DNA of 64,000 nt, from positions 43,807-107,806 of the forward strand of contig JAEFAZ010000008.1 in assembly GCA_016292135.1 (NCBI GenBank), written 5' to 3'. The position numbers and the translations under genes are program-made. The notes under the pieces were generated by a model. That model worked only from the letters and a program-made list of their open reading frames with translations. It was not told the origin of the DNA and searched no databases. Position 1 is the first letter of the stretch. The number at the start of each line of letters is the position of its first letter. Source of the DNA: Saccharofermentans sp. GTDB lineage: Bacteria > Bacillota > Clostridia > Saccharofermentanales > Saccharofermentanaceae. This document shows positions 27,124 through 37,064 of this stretch, piece by piece.

Positions 27124-27554
27124 TGTTACTTCCTAAGAGAACTAAGTACAGAAAGCAGCAGAGAGGCCGCATGAAGGGTAAGGCATCCCGCGGAAACTAC
27201 GTTGCTTACGGTGAATACGGACTTATGGCATGTGAACCTTGCTGGATTAAGTCCAATCAGATCGAAGCTGCCCGTATCGCTATCAACAGATACGTAAAGC
27301 GTGGCGGTAAGGTTTGGATCAAGATCTTCCCTGACAAGCCTGTATCCAAGAAACCGGCTCAGGTCCGAATGGGTTCAGGTAAGGCTGCCAACGAGTACTG
27401 GTGTGCAGTTGTTAAGCCCGGCCGCGTCATGTTCGAGATAGCAGGCGTTACCGAAGAGCAGGCAAGAGAGGCAATGAGACTTGCAGGACACAAGCTTCCC
27501 TGCAAGACGAAGTTTGTAGTAAGAGAGAAGGAGGAAGTTGAAAATGAAGGCTGA
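27123..27554 (+). CDS. rplP: ribosomal protein uL16
   Basis: [34 protein letters not shown]. Confidence 0.98.
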   Translation: MLLPKRTKYRKQQRGRMKGKASRGNYVAYGEYGLMACEPCWIKSNQIEAARIAINRYVKRGGKVWIKIFPDKPVSKKPAQVRMGSGKAANEYWCAVVKPGRVMFEIAGVTEEQAREAMRLAGHKLPCKTKFVVREKEEVENEG

Positions 27555-27744
27555 TAAGATCCGTGAAATGTCAACGGAAGAGCTGAACAAAGAATTGACC
27601 TCCCTCAAAGAGGAACTGTTCAAGCTTCGTTTCCGCAATGCCACCAATCAACTTGAGAATACTGCTGCAATCGCTTCCGTAAAGAAGGATATTGCAAGAG
27701 TTAAGACAGTGATCCGCGAGCAAGAGCTCAAAGCGGCTAAGTAA
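27544..27744 (+). CDS. rpmC: ribosomal protein uL29
   Basis: [39 protein letters not shown]. Confidence 0.96.
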   Translation: MKADKIREMSTEELNKELTSLKEELFKLRFRNATNQLENTAAIASVKKDIARVKTVIREQELKAAK

Positions 27745-27761
27745 TGGGAGGAGAACGTACA

Positions 27762-28019
27762 ATGGCTGAAAGAAACTTGAGAAAAACAAGAGTCGGCATC
27801 GTAACGTCCGACAAGATGGATAAGACCATCACAGTTTCTGTCGTAGAGCACGTTAAGCACCCTCTCTACGGAAAGATCATGAAGAGAACTTACAAGCTTA
27901 AGGCACACGACGAGAACAACGAGTGTGGCGTAGGCGACAGAGTTCAGGTTATGGAAACAAGACCTCTCTCCAAGGACAAGAGATGGAGACTGGTCGAGAT
28001 CATCGAGAAAGCTAAGTAA
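27762..28019 (+). CDS. rpsQ: ribosomal protein uS17
   Basis: [43 protein letters not shown]. Confidence 0.97.
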   Translation: MAERNLRKTRVGIVTSDKMDKTITVSVVEHVKHPLYGKIMKRTYKLKAHDENNECGVGDRVQVMETRPLSKDKRWRLVEIIEKAK

Positions 28020-28042
28020 AGCAGGCAAGGAGGAAATATCAG

Positions 28043-28411
28043 ATGATTCAGGTTGAATCCAGATTAAGAGCTGCCGATAACACAGGCGCAAAAGAGCTTG
28101 CCTGCATTAAGGTACTCGGCGGTTCATGGCGTAAGTACGCCAATATCGGCGACGTTATCGTCTGCTCGGTAAAGACAGCTTCCCCGGGCGGCATGGTCAA
28201 GAAGGGAGATGTCGTACGTGCTGTTGTTGTCAGAACAAAGTCAGGCGTAAGGCGTGCAGACGGTTCCTACATCAAGTTCGATGAGAACGCTGCCGTCATC
28301 ATCAAGGAAGACAAGAACCCGCGTGGGACACGTATCTTTGGACCCATAGCAAGAGAGCTCCGTGACAAGGATTACATGAAGATCCTGTCCCTCGCTCCGG
28401 AAGTTCTGTAA
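28043..28411 (+). CDS. rplN: ribosomal protein uL14
   Basis: [27 protein letters not shown]. Confidence 0.98.
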   Translation: MIQVESRLRAADNTGAKELACIKVLGGSWRKYANIGDVIVCSVKTASPGGMVKKGDVVRAVVVRTKSGVRRADGSYIKFDENAAVIIKEDKNPRGTRIFGPIARELRDKDYMKILSLAPEVL

Positions 28412-28422
28412 GGAGGTTTACG

Positions 28423-28770
28423 ATGGCTAAAAAGATTCACGTAAAGAAGGGCGATGAAGTAATCGTCATCTCCGGTAAGGACAAGGGTACCAAGGGCAAG
28501 GTCATTGCTATTGATACCGAGAAGGGCAGAGTATTTGTCGAAGGTGCAAACATCATCAAGAAGCACCAGAAGGCAAGATCCCAGACAGCTCCTTCCGGCA
28601 TCATCGAGCGCGAAGGATCCATTGATGCTTCCAACGTTATGCTCGCAGATCCCAAGACAGGCAAGCCCACGAGAGTTGGCTTCAAGGTAAACGAGGACGG
28701 TTCCAAGGACAGGATCGCAAAGAAGTCCGGCACCGTTATCGACACAGTCAAGAAAGCTAAGGGGGAGTAA
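28423..28770 (+). CDS. rplX: ribosomal protein uL24
   Basis: KIHVKKGDEVIVISGKDKGTKGKVIAIDTEKGRVFVEGANIIKKH. Confidence 0.98.
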   Translation: MAKKIHVKKGDEVIVISGKDKGTKGKVIAIDTEKGRVFVEGANIIKKHQKARSQTAPSGIIEREGSIDASNVMLADPKTGKPTRVGFKVNEDGSKDRIAKKSGTVIDTVKKAKGE

Positions 28771-28774
28771 TTAG

Positions 28775-29314
28775 ATGTCCAGATTAAAAGAAAAATACAC
28801 ATCTGAAGTCGCACCGGCTTTATCCGAAAAGTTCAAGTACAGTTCTTCCATGCAGATCCCCAAGATCGAGAAGATCGTTCTCAACATGGGTGTCGGCGAG
28901 ACAAAAGATAATCCTAAGGCTCTCGAGAGCGCAATGCGTGATATGGGTATCATCGCAGGTCAGAAGCCTATCGCTACAGTAGCTTCCAAGTCGGTTGCTG
29001 CATTCAAGCTTAGAGAAGGCATGAAGATCGGATGTAAGGTTACTTTGAGAGGAGAGAGAATGTACTACTTCCTCGATAAGCTTATCAGCATCGCACTTCC
29101 CCGTGTCCGCGACTTCCGCGGTATTAATCCCAACTCCTTTGACGGCCACGGCAACTATGCTATGGGTATCAAGGAGCAGCTGATGTTCCCCGAGATCGAC
29201 TACGATAAGATCGACAAGATCCGCGGTATGGACATCATCATCGTAACAACGGCACAGACTGACGAAGAAGCATTCGAGCTCTTGAGCTTGCTCGGAATGC
29301 CGTTCCGTAAATGA
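28775..29314 (+). CDS. rplE: ribosomal protein uL5
   Basis: [42 protein letters not shown]. Confidence 0.98.
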   Translation: MSRLKEKYTSEVAPALSEKFKYSSSMQIPKIEKIVLNMGVGETKDNPKALESAMRDMGIIAGQKPIATVASKSVAAFKLREGMKIGCKVTLRGERMYYFLDKLISIALPRVRDFRGINPNSFDGHGNYAMGIKEQLMFPEIDYDKIDKIRGMDIIIVTTAQTDEEAFELLSLLGMPFRK

Positions 29315-29331
29315 TTTGGGAGGAAATATAA

Positions 29332-29517
29332 ATGGCAAAGAAGTCAATGATTCTCAAGGCACAGAAGACTCCGAAGTTTTCCACTCGCACACATAATCGT
29401 TGCAAGGTATGCGGAAGGCCTCATGCTTACATCCGCAAGTACGGTATCTGCCGTCTTTGCTTCAGAGACATGGCTTACAAGGGAGAGATTCCCGGCGTAA
29501 GAAAAGCAAGCTGGTAA
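29332..29517 (+). CDS. rpsZ: ribosomal protein uS14, zinc-binding type
   Basis: 61 aa with [22 protein letters not shown]. Confidence 0.97.
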   Translation: MAKKSMILKAQKTPKFSTRTHNRCKVCGRPHAYIRKYGICRLCFRDMAYKGEIPGVRKASW

Positions 29518-29542
29518 TTAGGACAAGAAGGAGGAAAAAACA

Positions 29543-29938
29543 ATGCAGATCACAGATGCAATTGCAGATATGCTTACGAGAATCCGTAATGCAGGTAATG
29601 CCGGTCACGAGACGGTTGATATCCCCGCTTCCAACCTGAAGAAGGCTATCGCTCAGATCCTTCTCGAAGAAGGTTACATCGCTAACTTCGAGACAACAGA
29701 GGACAACAAGCAGGGCAATATCAAGATCTACCTGAAGTATTCCGGCAAGAAGCATGTAATATCAGGTATCAAGAGAATTTCCAGACCGGGTCTCAGAACA
29801 TATGCGGACAAGGATAACCTTCCCAACGTTCTGAACGGACTGGGTATCGCCATCGTTTCCACATCCAAGGGCGTTATGACCGATAAGAAGGCCAGAAAGC
29901 TCGGTGTCGGCGGCGAAGTATTAGCTTACGTGTGGTAA
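29543..29938 (+). CDS. rpsH: ribosomal protein uS8
   Basis: [46 protein letters not shown]. Confidence 0.98.
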   Translation: MQITDAIADMLTRIRNAGNAGHETVDIPASNLKKAIAQILLEEGYIANFETTEDNKQGNIKIYLKYSGKKHVISGIKRISRPGLRTYADKDNLPNVLNGLGIAIVSTSKGVMTDKKARKLGVGGEVLAYVW

Positions 29939-29940
29939 TA

Positions 29941-30024
29941 ATCGCTTTAAGGTCAAACCTTAAGTGATATATACAACTCTGAAAAGCACTCTGGCCGCGG
30001 CAGACATACCGGAGGTCAGGGGAG
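29941..30024 (+). promoter_or_regulatory. candidate structured RNA spacer between rpsH and rplF
   Basis: hairpin 29941-29968 (ATCGCTTTAAGGT caa ACCTTAAGTGAT) and bulged stem 29989-30024 (CTC..TGGCC g CGG ... CCG ga GGTCA..GAG). Confidence 0.45.
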
Positions 30025-30053
30025 CACAATCTTAAGAGCAGGAGGAATGAAAT

Positions 30054-30596
30054 ATGTCAAGAATTGGTAGAAAACCGATTACCGTTCCTGCAGGCGTCGA
30101 TGTAAAGATCGACGGTCAGCATATTACCGTTAAGGGCAAGGATGCTACCCTTGAGATGGACATCCATCCCGACATGACGGTAAAGATGGACGGCAATATC
30201 ATCACAGTGGAGCGTCCCTCTGATGACAAGGATCACAGAGCTCTCCACGGCTTAACAAGAGCACTCATCAACAACATGGTCGTCGGCGTTTCCGAGGGAT
30301 TCACCAAGGAGCTCCAGATCAACGGTGTTGGTTACAAGGCTCAGAAGCAGGGAAACAAGGTAACCTTTAACCTCGGTTATTCCCATCCCATCGAGATGGA
30401 AGAACCCGCAGGCATCACTATCGAAGTTCCCTCACAGAACCAGATCCTCGTAAAGGGAGCTGACAAGCAGTTGGTCGGTGAGACAGCAGCAAAGATCCGT
30501 TCGTTCAGAGTTCCTGACGTTTATAAGGGCAAGGGTATCAAGTATATCGATGAGCACCTTATCGTTAAGGAAGGTAAGACCGGCGCTAAGAAGTAA
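30054..30596 (+). CDS. rplF: ribosomal protein uL6
   Basis: [28 protein letters not shown]. Confidence 0.98.
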   Translation: MSRIGRKPITVPAGVDVKIDGQHITVKGKDATLEMDIHPDMTVKMDGNIITVERPSDDKDHRALHGLTRALINNMVVGVSEGFTKELQINGVGYKAQKQGNKVTFNLGYSHPIEMEEPAGITIEVPSQNQILVKGADKQLVGETAAKIRSFRVPDVYKGKGIKYIDEHLIVKEGKTGAKK

Positions 30597-30619
30597 GGTT
30601 AAAGGAGGTTAGAAGCTAC

Positions 30620-30988
30620 ATGATTACAAAAGCAGATAAGAATAAGATCCGTAAGAGAAAGCATGTGCGTGTTCGCAAGAAGATCTCCGGTACCGCTGAG
30701 TGCCCCCGTCTTTGTGTATTCAGATCGAATGCTCACATCTATGCTCAGATCATCGATGACGTTGCAGGAACAACACTTGTTGCAGCATCCACACTGGATA
30801 AGGACGTTAAGTCCGCAGTATCCGTCGGAAGCAACATCGAGGCTGCAAGCCAGGTAGGCAAGCTCGTCGCAGAGCGCGCACAGGCTAAAGGGATCACTGA
30901 GGTCGTTTTCGACCGCGGCGGATACCTTTATCACGGAAGAGTTGCGGCTCTTGCACAGGCGGCACGTGATGCCGGACTGTCATTCTAA
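30620..30988 (+). CDS. rplR: ribosomal protein uL18
   Basis: [37 protein letters not shown]. Confidence 0.97.
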   Translation: MITKADKNKIRKRKHVRVRKKISGTAECPRLCVFRSNAHIYAQIIDDVAGTTLVAASTLDKDVKSAVSVGSNIEAASQVGKLVAERAQAKGITEVVFDRGGYLYHGRVAALAQAARDAGLSF

Positions 30989-31005
30989 TCGGGAGGAGTT
31001 TATAC

Positions 31006-31518
31006 ATGGCTTACGACAGAAATAACAATACAAGAGAAAGAGACAGCGAGTTCGAAGAGCGCGTAATCCACATCGCACGTGTTTCCAAGACAGTTAAGGG
31101 CGGTAAGAACATGCGTTTTGCTGCACTCGTCGTTGTCGGTGACAAGAACGGTCGTGTCGGAATGGGCATCGGCAAGTCTGCCGAAGTTCCCGAGGCTATC
31201 CGCAAGGGTGTTGAGGAAGCTAAGAAGAACATCGTTTCCATCAACAGAAAGTCCGGTACTATCCCTCACGCAACACTCGGTGAGTTCGGTGCTGCAAAGA
31301 TCGTTATGAAGCCGGCTGCAGGCGGTACCGGTATCATCGCCGGCGGTCCTGTCCGTTCAGTATGCGAACTTGCAGGTATCACCGATATCCGTACCAAGTC
31401 CATCGGTTCAAACAACCCCATCAACATGGTTAACGCTACTCTGGCAGGTCTTACGGGACTTAAGTCCATCGAAGAGATCGCTGAGCTCCGCGGAAAGACC
31501 ATCGATGAGATCAAGTAA
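31006..31518 (+). CDS. rpsE: ribosomal protein uS5
   Basis: [53 protein letters not shown]. Confidence 0.98.
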   Translation: MAYDRNNNTRERDSEFEERVIHIARVSKTVKGGKNMRFAALVVVGDKNGRVGMGIGKSAEVPEAIRKGVEEAKKNIVSINRKSGTIPHATLGEFGAAKIVMKPAAGGTGIIAGGPVRSVCELAGITDIRTKSIGSNNPINMVNATLAGLTGLKSIEEIAELRGKTIDEIK

Positions 31519-31532
31519 GGAGGTGCCCCGTA

Positions 31533-31712
31533 ATGGCTAATTTGAAGATTACCCTGGTGAAGAGCACCAACAAAGCTCGTGCAAAAGAGAAAGCAACCGT
31601 AAGGGCTTTGGGATTGAAGAAGATCGGTCAGAGCGTTGAGAAGGCCGATAATGAAGCAATGCGTGGTATGGCGACTACTGTTCGCAACTACGTAACAGTA
31701 GAAGAAGTATAA
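31533..31712 (+). CDS. rpmD: ribosomal protein uL30 (59 aa, absent from the ORF track)
   Basis: direct translation MANLKITLVKSTNKARAKEKATVRALGLKKIGQSVEKADNEAMRGMATTVRNYVTVEEV*; aaggagg SD. Confidence 0.95.
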   Translation: MANLKITLVKSTNKARAKEKATVRALGLKKIGQSVEKADNEAMRGMATTVRNYVTVEEV

Positions 31713-31727
31713 CGGAGGTATCGATAA

Positions 31728-32168
31728 ATGAAGCTCAATGAAATGACTTCAAGCGGCAATGCTGTTGCTTACCGTAAGGGTCGCGGTGCCGGTTCCGGAA
31801 ACGGAAAGACAGCCGGCCGCGGACACAAGGGTCAGAATGCAAGATCCGGCGGCGGAGTACGTCCCGGTTTTGAAGGCGGTCAGATGCCCCTTTACAGACG
31901 TTTGCCTAAGAGAGGTTTTAACAACAAGAGATTTGCTCCTGCTTACATTGAAGTAAATATCGAGGACCTCGAGAGATTCGAAGGAACAGATGTTACGGCT
32001 GAGGCACTCGCTGAAGCGGGCATCATCTCCCTTCCTAAGGTAAATGACGGTATCAAGATCTTGGGTAACGGCGAACTTACAAAGGCTCTTAACGTTAAGG
32101 CCAAGAAGTTCTCCTCTTCCGCAAAAGAGAAGATCGAGAAAGCCGGAGGAACGGCAACGGAGGTATAA
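31728..32168 (+). CDS. rplO: ribosomal protein uL15
   Basis: [47 protein letters not shown]. Confidence 0.97.
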   Translation: MKLNEMTSSGNAVAYRKGRGAGSGNGKTAGRGHKGQNARSGGGVRPGFEGGQMPLYRRLPKRGFNNKRFAPAYIEVNIEDLERFEGTDVTAEALAEAGIISLPKVNDGIKILGNGELTKALNVKAKKFSSSAKEKIEKAGGTATEV

Positions 32169-32174
32169 GAAGGC

Positions 32175-33518
32175 ATGAGTAGTATGTTTGACACGGCTAT
32201 AAACGCTTTTCGCGTAGAATCACTGCGTAAACGACTGCTTTATACCTTTATGATCCTCGGACTCTTTATGCTGGGCGGTCTGGTCCCCGTTCCCGGTCTT
32301 GACGGTGACAAGTTCACGTCGCTGATCAGGCAGTGGGGACAGTTAGGCTCCATCATGGATATGGTATCCGGTGGCGGACTCTATCATGCGACCATCTTTG
32401 CCATGGGTGTATCACCTTACATCAACGCATCGATCATCATCCAGCTCCTGCAGGTCGTAATACCTCCCCTGGAAGAACTTTCCAAGGAAGGTGAGACAGG
32501 CAGAAAGAAGATCTCGAAGATCACAAGATATTCTGCTATCGGTCTTGCTCTCGTGCAGTCAACATTGTTCTGCTATTCGACAAGATCCGCCATGAATTCG
32601 AGTCTGCCCACCTGGCTTAATGCCGCACTGGTCGTTCTCTCGTTCACGGCAGGCGCAGCTATCGTTGTATTCCTCGGTGAGAAGATCAACGACAAGGGTA
32701 TCGGTAACGGTGTATCCCTCATAATCTTTGCAGGTATCGTTACCAGACTTCCCAACATGGCAAAGACACTTTACCTTAAGGCGCTCGATATCAGCGGCAA
32801 CCTGGATCCCGCTGTCGTAGGTGTCATCGTAGGTATCATCGTATTCGTAGGCGTTGCACTTATCGCTCTGGCGATCATCATCTTCGTTCTCTATGTACAG
32901 AATGCTGAAAGAAGGATTCCTGTTCAGTATTCCAAGAAGGTTGTCGGAAGACAGTCCAGAGGCGGAAACAGGGATTACATCCCGATCAAGGTCAACCAGT
33001 CCGGTGTTATGCCTGTAATCTTCGCAATGTCCATATTGGCTCTGCCTTCGATCATTGCGACATTGTTCTTCCAGAACAGCTCACATCCTGCCATCGTCTG
33101 GATGAGGGACTTCTCCGGAAGCGTATGGTACTACATCACTTACTTTGTCCTTATCTTTGCCTTCACGTTCTTCTATACGATGATCCAGTTCCATCCTATC
33201 GAGATCGCGAACAACATCAACAAGAACGGCGGTACCATCGCAGGTATCAGACAGGGTAAGCCCACGAGCGATTTCATCGCCCAGACTGCCTGGAGGCTCA
33301 ACTGGATCGAAGCAGTGTTCCTCGTACTCGTTTGTATCGTTCCTACAGTCATCGGTATCCTTACCGGATTTGAGAACGTATGGTTCGCAGGTACATCAGT
33401 ATTGATCCTTACGAGCGTTGCCAACGATCTTATCGTTCAGATCGAAGGTGAACTTGAAGTCAGGAGCCCGAGCGGATTCCTTGACGGTATGGTCACCATC
33501 AGATCAGGCAAGAAATAA
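32175..33518 (+). CDS. secY: preprotein translocase SecY (canonical copy)
   Basis: GGLYHATIFAMGVSPYINASIIIQLL, KGIGNGVSLIIFAGIV, RRIPVQYSKKVVGRQSRGG...IPIKVNQSGVMPVIFA, AGIRQGKPTSDF. Confidence 0.97.
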   Translation: MSSMFDTAINAFRVESLRKRLLYTFMILGLFMLGGLVPVPGLDGDKFTSLIRQWGQLGSIMDMVSGGGLYHATIFAMGVSPYINASIIIQLLQVVIPPLEELSKEGETGRKKISKITRYSAIGLALVQSTLFCYSTRSAMNSSLPTWLNAALVVLSFTAGAAIVVFLGEKINDKGIGNGVSLIIFAGIVTRLPNMAKTLYLKALDISGNLDPAVVGVIVGIIVFVGVALIALAIIIFVLYVQNAERRIPVQYSKKVVGRQSRGGNRDYIPIKVNQSGVMPVIFAMSILALPSIIATLFFQNSSHPAIVWMRDFSGSVWYYITYFVLIFAFTFFYTMIQFHPIEIANNINKNGGTIAGIRQGKPTSDFIAQTAWRLNWIEAVFLVLVCIVPTVIGILTGFENVWFAGTSVLILTSVANDLIVQIEGELEVRSPSGFLDGMVTIRSGKK

Positions 33519-33539
33519 TATTACTAACACAACACACGG

Positions 33540-33570
33540 GGGCTGCCGGGGTCTGGAACCTCAGCAGCCC
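33540..33570 (+). terminator. hairpin between the two secY genes (attenuator or weak terminator)
   Basis: GGGCTGC ... GCAGCCC stem followed by tcatctcttttg. Confidence 0.5.
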
Positions 33571-33655
33571 TCATCTCTTTTGAAAATCTACAAAATCTCT
33601 TTATTTGCGATATAATACAAGGGCTTTTTTATTTTATTACAGCGGAGGACTGCAA

Positions 33656-34969
33656 ATGGATAACATAACCGGAGCATTGAAGATCAAGGAGCTTAAGAAG
33701 AAGCTTTTATTGTCGTTGCTGGTTATTTCCTGTATCTGTCTTGCAACTCTCATCCCTGTCCCCGCCGTCAGTAACGCCAAGCTGATCGAGATAGTCAGAT
33801 CCTGGGGCGATACCGGCATACTCCTCAACGTCACTTCGGTAGGAGGCTTGTTCAACGGTTCGGTCGTCATGCTGGGACTCTATCCTTTCCTTGCAGCATC
33901 CATGCTGATGCAGATACTGACGCTTACGATCCCCAAGCTCCGCAACCTCGCACAGAAAGGTGAGGAGGGGACCAAGGTAATCTCCAAGTATACCCGCATA
34001 GCCACGATCGCCATGTGCGTCATCATGGGAGCTCTTACCGCTTACGGTATAAGGGATGCTTTCATAACCACGATCAATTTCTGGCTGGCAGCCGTTATCG
34101 CCGGACTCGTTATCTCCGCAGGCGCAGCCGCATTCGCATATGCATGCGAGATACTCAACACAAAGGGAACAGGCAACGGCATATCGCTGATCCTCTTCGC
34201 GGGATGCGCAAGATATGTTCCGGGCGTTTTCCTTAAGCTTTTCGATAAGTCAGCCGGTCAGTTTGGCCTTGCCGGAGCCATCATCTTCACGATCCTCGGA
34301 GTGATCCTTTCCGTTGCGCTCATCATCGCGATGGTCTTCATCACACTCGGCGAGAGGAAGATCAAGATCCTCTTCCGCAAGATCACATCCGGCATGAAGC
34401 AGTTCGGCGTTCCGAATCAGGTCATCCCCGTCCACATCACACAGGCAGGCATCATGCCGGTCGTATATACGATGACCTTTATCACTTTCCCCGCCGTCAT
34501 CGTTGCCATGCTGAATCCCATGTCAGACAGCGCCACCGTACACTGGTTTATCGATGTATCACGTAATCTGACATACTGCTTCTGCTTTATCATCTTTACG
34601 GTATTCTTCGTTTATATATTCTCCATCATGCAGTTCAATCCCGCTGATGTTGCAAACGAGATCAGGAATTACGGCGGATATATCCCCGGCGTCAAAGCAG
34701 GCAAGCTTACGACAGAATACCTGTTCAAACTCTATACGAACATGATCATCCTCGGTGCGGTCTATCTTACACTGATCTGCTGCGTTCCCATGGCTCTTTC
34801 GCTCATACCCGGAATACAGAAGATATGGTTCGCAGGCATTTCGCTGATCATCCTTGCAGGCAGCATCTCCGAAGTCCTTACGATCATGGCGAACGACGTA
34901 AAGACTCACGAAGAGAATGAGAAGCAGAGGAACAAGAGGATCAAATCCGCAGGAAGAAACTTCAGATAA
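33656..34969 (+). CDS. second, divergent SecY-family protein
   Basis: SecY signatures GGLFNGSVVMLGLYPFLAASMLMQIL, TKGTGNGISLILFAGC, RKIKILFRKITSGMKQ...VIPVHITQAGIMPVVYT; start at MDNITGAL after a ggagg SD. Confidence 0.9.
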   Translation: MDNITGALKIKELKKKLLLSLLVISCICLATLIPVPAVSNAKLIEIVRSWGDTGILLNVTSVGGLFNGSVVMLGLYPFLAASMLMQILTLTIPKLRNLAQKGEEGTKVISKYTRIATIAMCVIMGALTAYGIRDAFITTINFWLAAVIAGLVISAGAAAFAYACEILNTKGTGNGISLILFAGCARYVPGVFLKLFDKSAGQFGLAGAIIFTILGVILSVALIIAMVFITLGERKIKILFRKITSGMKQFGVPNQVIPVHITQAGIMPVVYTMTFITFPAVIVAMLNPMSDSATVHWFIDVSRNLTYCFCFIIFTVFFVYIFSIMQFNPADVANEIRNYGGYIPGVKAGKLTTEYLFKLYTNMIILGAVYLTLICCVPMALSLIPGIQKIWFAGISLIILAGSISEVLTIMANDVKTHEENEKQRNKRIKSAGRNFR

Positions 34970-34984
34970 CAGGAGGTTTTGCGT

Positions 34985-35641
34985 ATGAGACTTATTATCC
35001 TGGGAGCTCCCGGATCGGGAAAAGGAACGGCTTGTGCAGTACTTAAAGAGACATATGGTCTCGCTCATATCTCAACCGGAGATATCTTCCGCGAAAACAT
35101 AAAGAATGGAACGCCTCTCGGAAATGAGGCGAAGTCATATATAGATCAGGGAGCACTTGTCCCTGATTCCGTCACGATCAGGATGGTCGAGGACCGTCTG
35201 GCAAAGGACGACTGCGCCAACGGCTTCATCCTTGACGGTTTCCCCCGTACCACCGCCCAGGCTGAGGCTCTGGACGATATCCTTGCTTCCAAGGACGCCG
35301 GGATCGATGCAGTCATCTGTGTCGTAACGGACGACGCTTTGATCATGGACCGCGTCACGACGAGAAGAGTATGCTCTTCCTGCGGCGCAAGCTACAATGT
35401 CAAGTACATGCCTTCCAAGGTCGAGGGCGTATGTGACGCATGCGGCGGTGAAGTCATCCAGAGATCCGACGATACGGCTGAGACTGTCAAGAAGAGACTC
35501 GACACATACTATGAGAATACAAAGCCCCTTATCGACTTCTATGCGAAAAGAGGTCTTATTGTGGAAGGCGACAACAATGTCGATTCCGCTTCATGCATAG
35601 CCCAGATCAAGGCAGGGCTTGAAGCCAAGGGCCTTTGCTGA
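34985..35641 (+). CDS. adk: adenylate kinase (zinc LID)
   Basis: MRLIILGAPGSGKGTACAVLKE...DGFPRTTAQAEAL...CSSCGASYN...CDACGGE. Confidence 0.97.
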   Translation: MRLIILGAPGSGKGTACAVLKETYGLAHISTGDIFRENIKNGTPLGNEAKSYIDQGALVPDSVTIRMVEDRLAKDDCANGFILDGFPRTTAQAEALDDILASKDAGIDAVICVVTDDALIMDRVTTRRVCSSCGASYNVKYMPSKVEGVCDACGGEVIQRSDDTAETVKKRLDTYYENTKPLIDFYAKRGLIVEGDNNVDSASCIAQIKAGLEAKGLC

Positions 35642-35661
35642 CAAGATTTACCGGTGAAGTT

Positions 35662-36426
35662 ATGGTAGAGATCTTAAACGATTCCGAACTTGATAAGATG
35701 AGAGCGGCAGGACGCCTTGTCGCCAAGATCCTGAAGGCTCTTGAGCAGGCTGCAAAGCCCGGCGTCACCACTCAGGAACTTGATGATATCGCTCAGGACA
35801 TAATAAGACAGGCAGGCGGATCGGCTCCCTGTGTCGGTTACGGCAGACCTCCGTTCCCGGCTGCCATCTGCACATCTGTCAATGAGGTCGTCGTTCACGG
35901 GATCCCCTCTTCCAGAAAGCTCGAAGAAGGCGATATAGTAACCTGTGACGTGGTCGCGGAACTCGACGGTTTTATGGGCGATGCTGCAAGGACTTTCCTT
36001 ATCGGAGAGGTCTCCGTGGAAAAAAGGCTCCTGGTCGAGCGTACGAAGGAATGCTTCTTCAAAGGTCTCGAGCAGGCTCACGAGGGCAACCGCATCGGTG
36101 ATATAAGCTATGCGGTCCAGACCTGTGCCGAATCCTACGGATACGGTGTCGTAAGAGAGCTGGAAGGCCACGGGATAGGACGCGAGATGCATCAGGATCC
36201 CGATGTTCCCAATTTCGGCAAGCCCGGCAGGGGACACAGGATATTTAAGGGAATGGCTTTCTGTATCGAACCCATGATCACGATGGGAAGAAGAGAAGTA
36301 TATCTTGAGCAGGACGGATGGACGGTGCCCACATGCGACGGATCACCCGCTGCCCATTATGAAAATACAGTAATAATAACGGATCAAGGACCCGAGATGA
36401 CAACTTACTATGAGGAGGAAAAGTAA
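35662..36426 (+). CDS. map: type I methionine aminopeptidase
   Basis: [12 protein letters not shown]...[44 protein letters not shown]...[19 protein letters not shown]. Confidence 0.96.
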   Translation: MVEILNDSELDKMRAAGRLVAKILKALEQAAKPGVTTQELDDIAQDIIRQAGGSAPCVGYGRPPFPAAICTSVNEVVVHGIPSSRKLEEGDIVTCDVVAELDGFMGDAARTFLIGEVSVEKRLLVERTKECFFKGLEQAHEGNRIGDISYAVQTCAESYGYGVVRELEGHGIGREMHQDPDVPNFGKPGRGHRIFKGMAFCIEPMITMGRREVYLEQDGWTVPTCDGSPAAHYENTVIITDQGPEMTTYYEEEK

Positions 36427-36650
36427 TGTCTAAAGAGGATGTAATCGAGGTTGTTGGAACTGTGGATGAAGCACTTCCCAATGCTATGTTCAAAGTCAAG
36501 CTGGACAGCGGACATACGGTATTGGCACACCTTTCCGGTAAGCTTCGCCAGAACTACATCAAGATCCTGCCCGGTGATAAGGTAACAATGGAATTATCAC
36601 CCTACGATCTTGCCAGGGGAAGGATCACCTGGAGAGGCGAAAAGAAGTAA
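36426..36650 (+). CDS. infA: translation initiation factor IF-1
   Basis: [70 protein letters not shown]. Confidence 0.98.
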   Translation: MSKEDVIEVVGTVDEALPNAMFKVKLDSGHTVLAHLSGKLRQNYIKILPGDKVTMELSPYDLARGRITWRGEKK

Positions 36651-36671
36651 TGATATCGGATGTGACTGTTA

Positions 36672-36700
36672 TTGACTAATCACGATTCATCCTATATAAT
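36672..36700 (+). promoter_or_regulatory. sigA promoter of rpsU
   Basis: TTGACT - 17 nt - TATAAT. Confidence 0.85.
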
Positions 36701-36763
36701 CAATCACGCTGCGCATGTAATGAAAGCAGCTGATAATACCTTACGAGAGGGGGTGTAAAGAAG

Positions 36764-36937
36764 ATGTCTGAGATCAGAGTTAAGGATAATGAGAGCCTTG
36801 ACAGTGCTCTGCGCAGATTCAAGCGCTCCTGTGCAAGGTCCGGCGTTCTCGCGGAAGTCCGCAAGAGAGAGCATTACGAGAAGCCTTCCGTCCGTCGCAA
36901 GAAGAAGTCTGAAGCGGCAAGGAAGCGTAAGCACTGA
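36764..36937 (+). CDS. rpsU: ribosomal protein bS21 (57 aa, absent from the ORF track)
   Basis: direct translation [57 protein letters not shown]. Confidence 0.97.
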   Translation: MSEIRVKDNESLDSALRRFKRSCARSGVLAEVRKREHYEKPSVRRKKKSEAARKRKH

Positions 36938-36956
36938 TAATCAAGAGGCAAACTTT

Positions 36957-36991
36957 AAAAGGAGACTTTTCTTACGGAAGGTCTCCTTTTT
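36957..36991 (+). terminator. intrinsic terminator after rpsU
   Basis: AAAAGGAGAC ... GTCTCCTTTTT. Confidence 0.88.
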
Positions 36992-37064
36992 GTATGTCTT
37001 CGTATTCAAATCAGGCTGATTCTCTGATAAAATATCCCCAAAATAAGAGTGCAGGAATGAAGTT

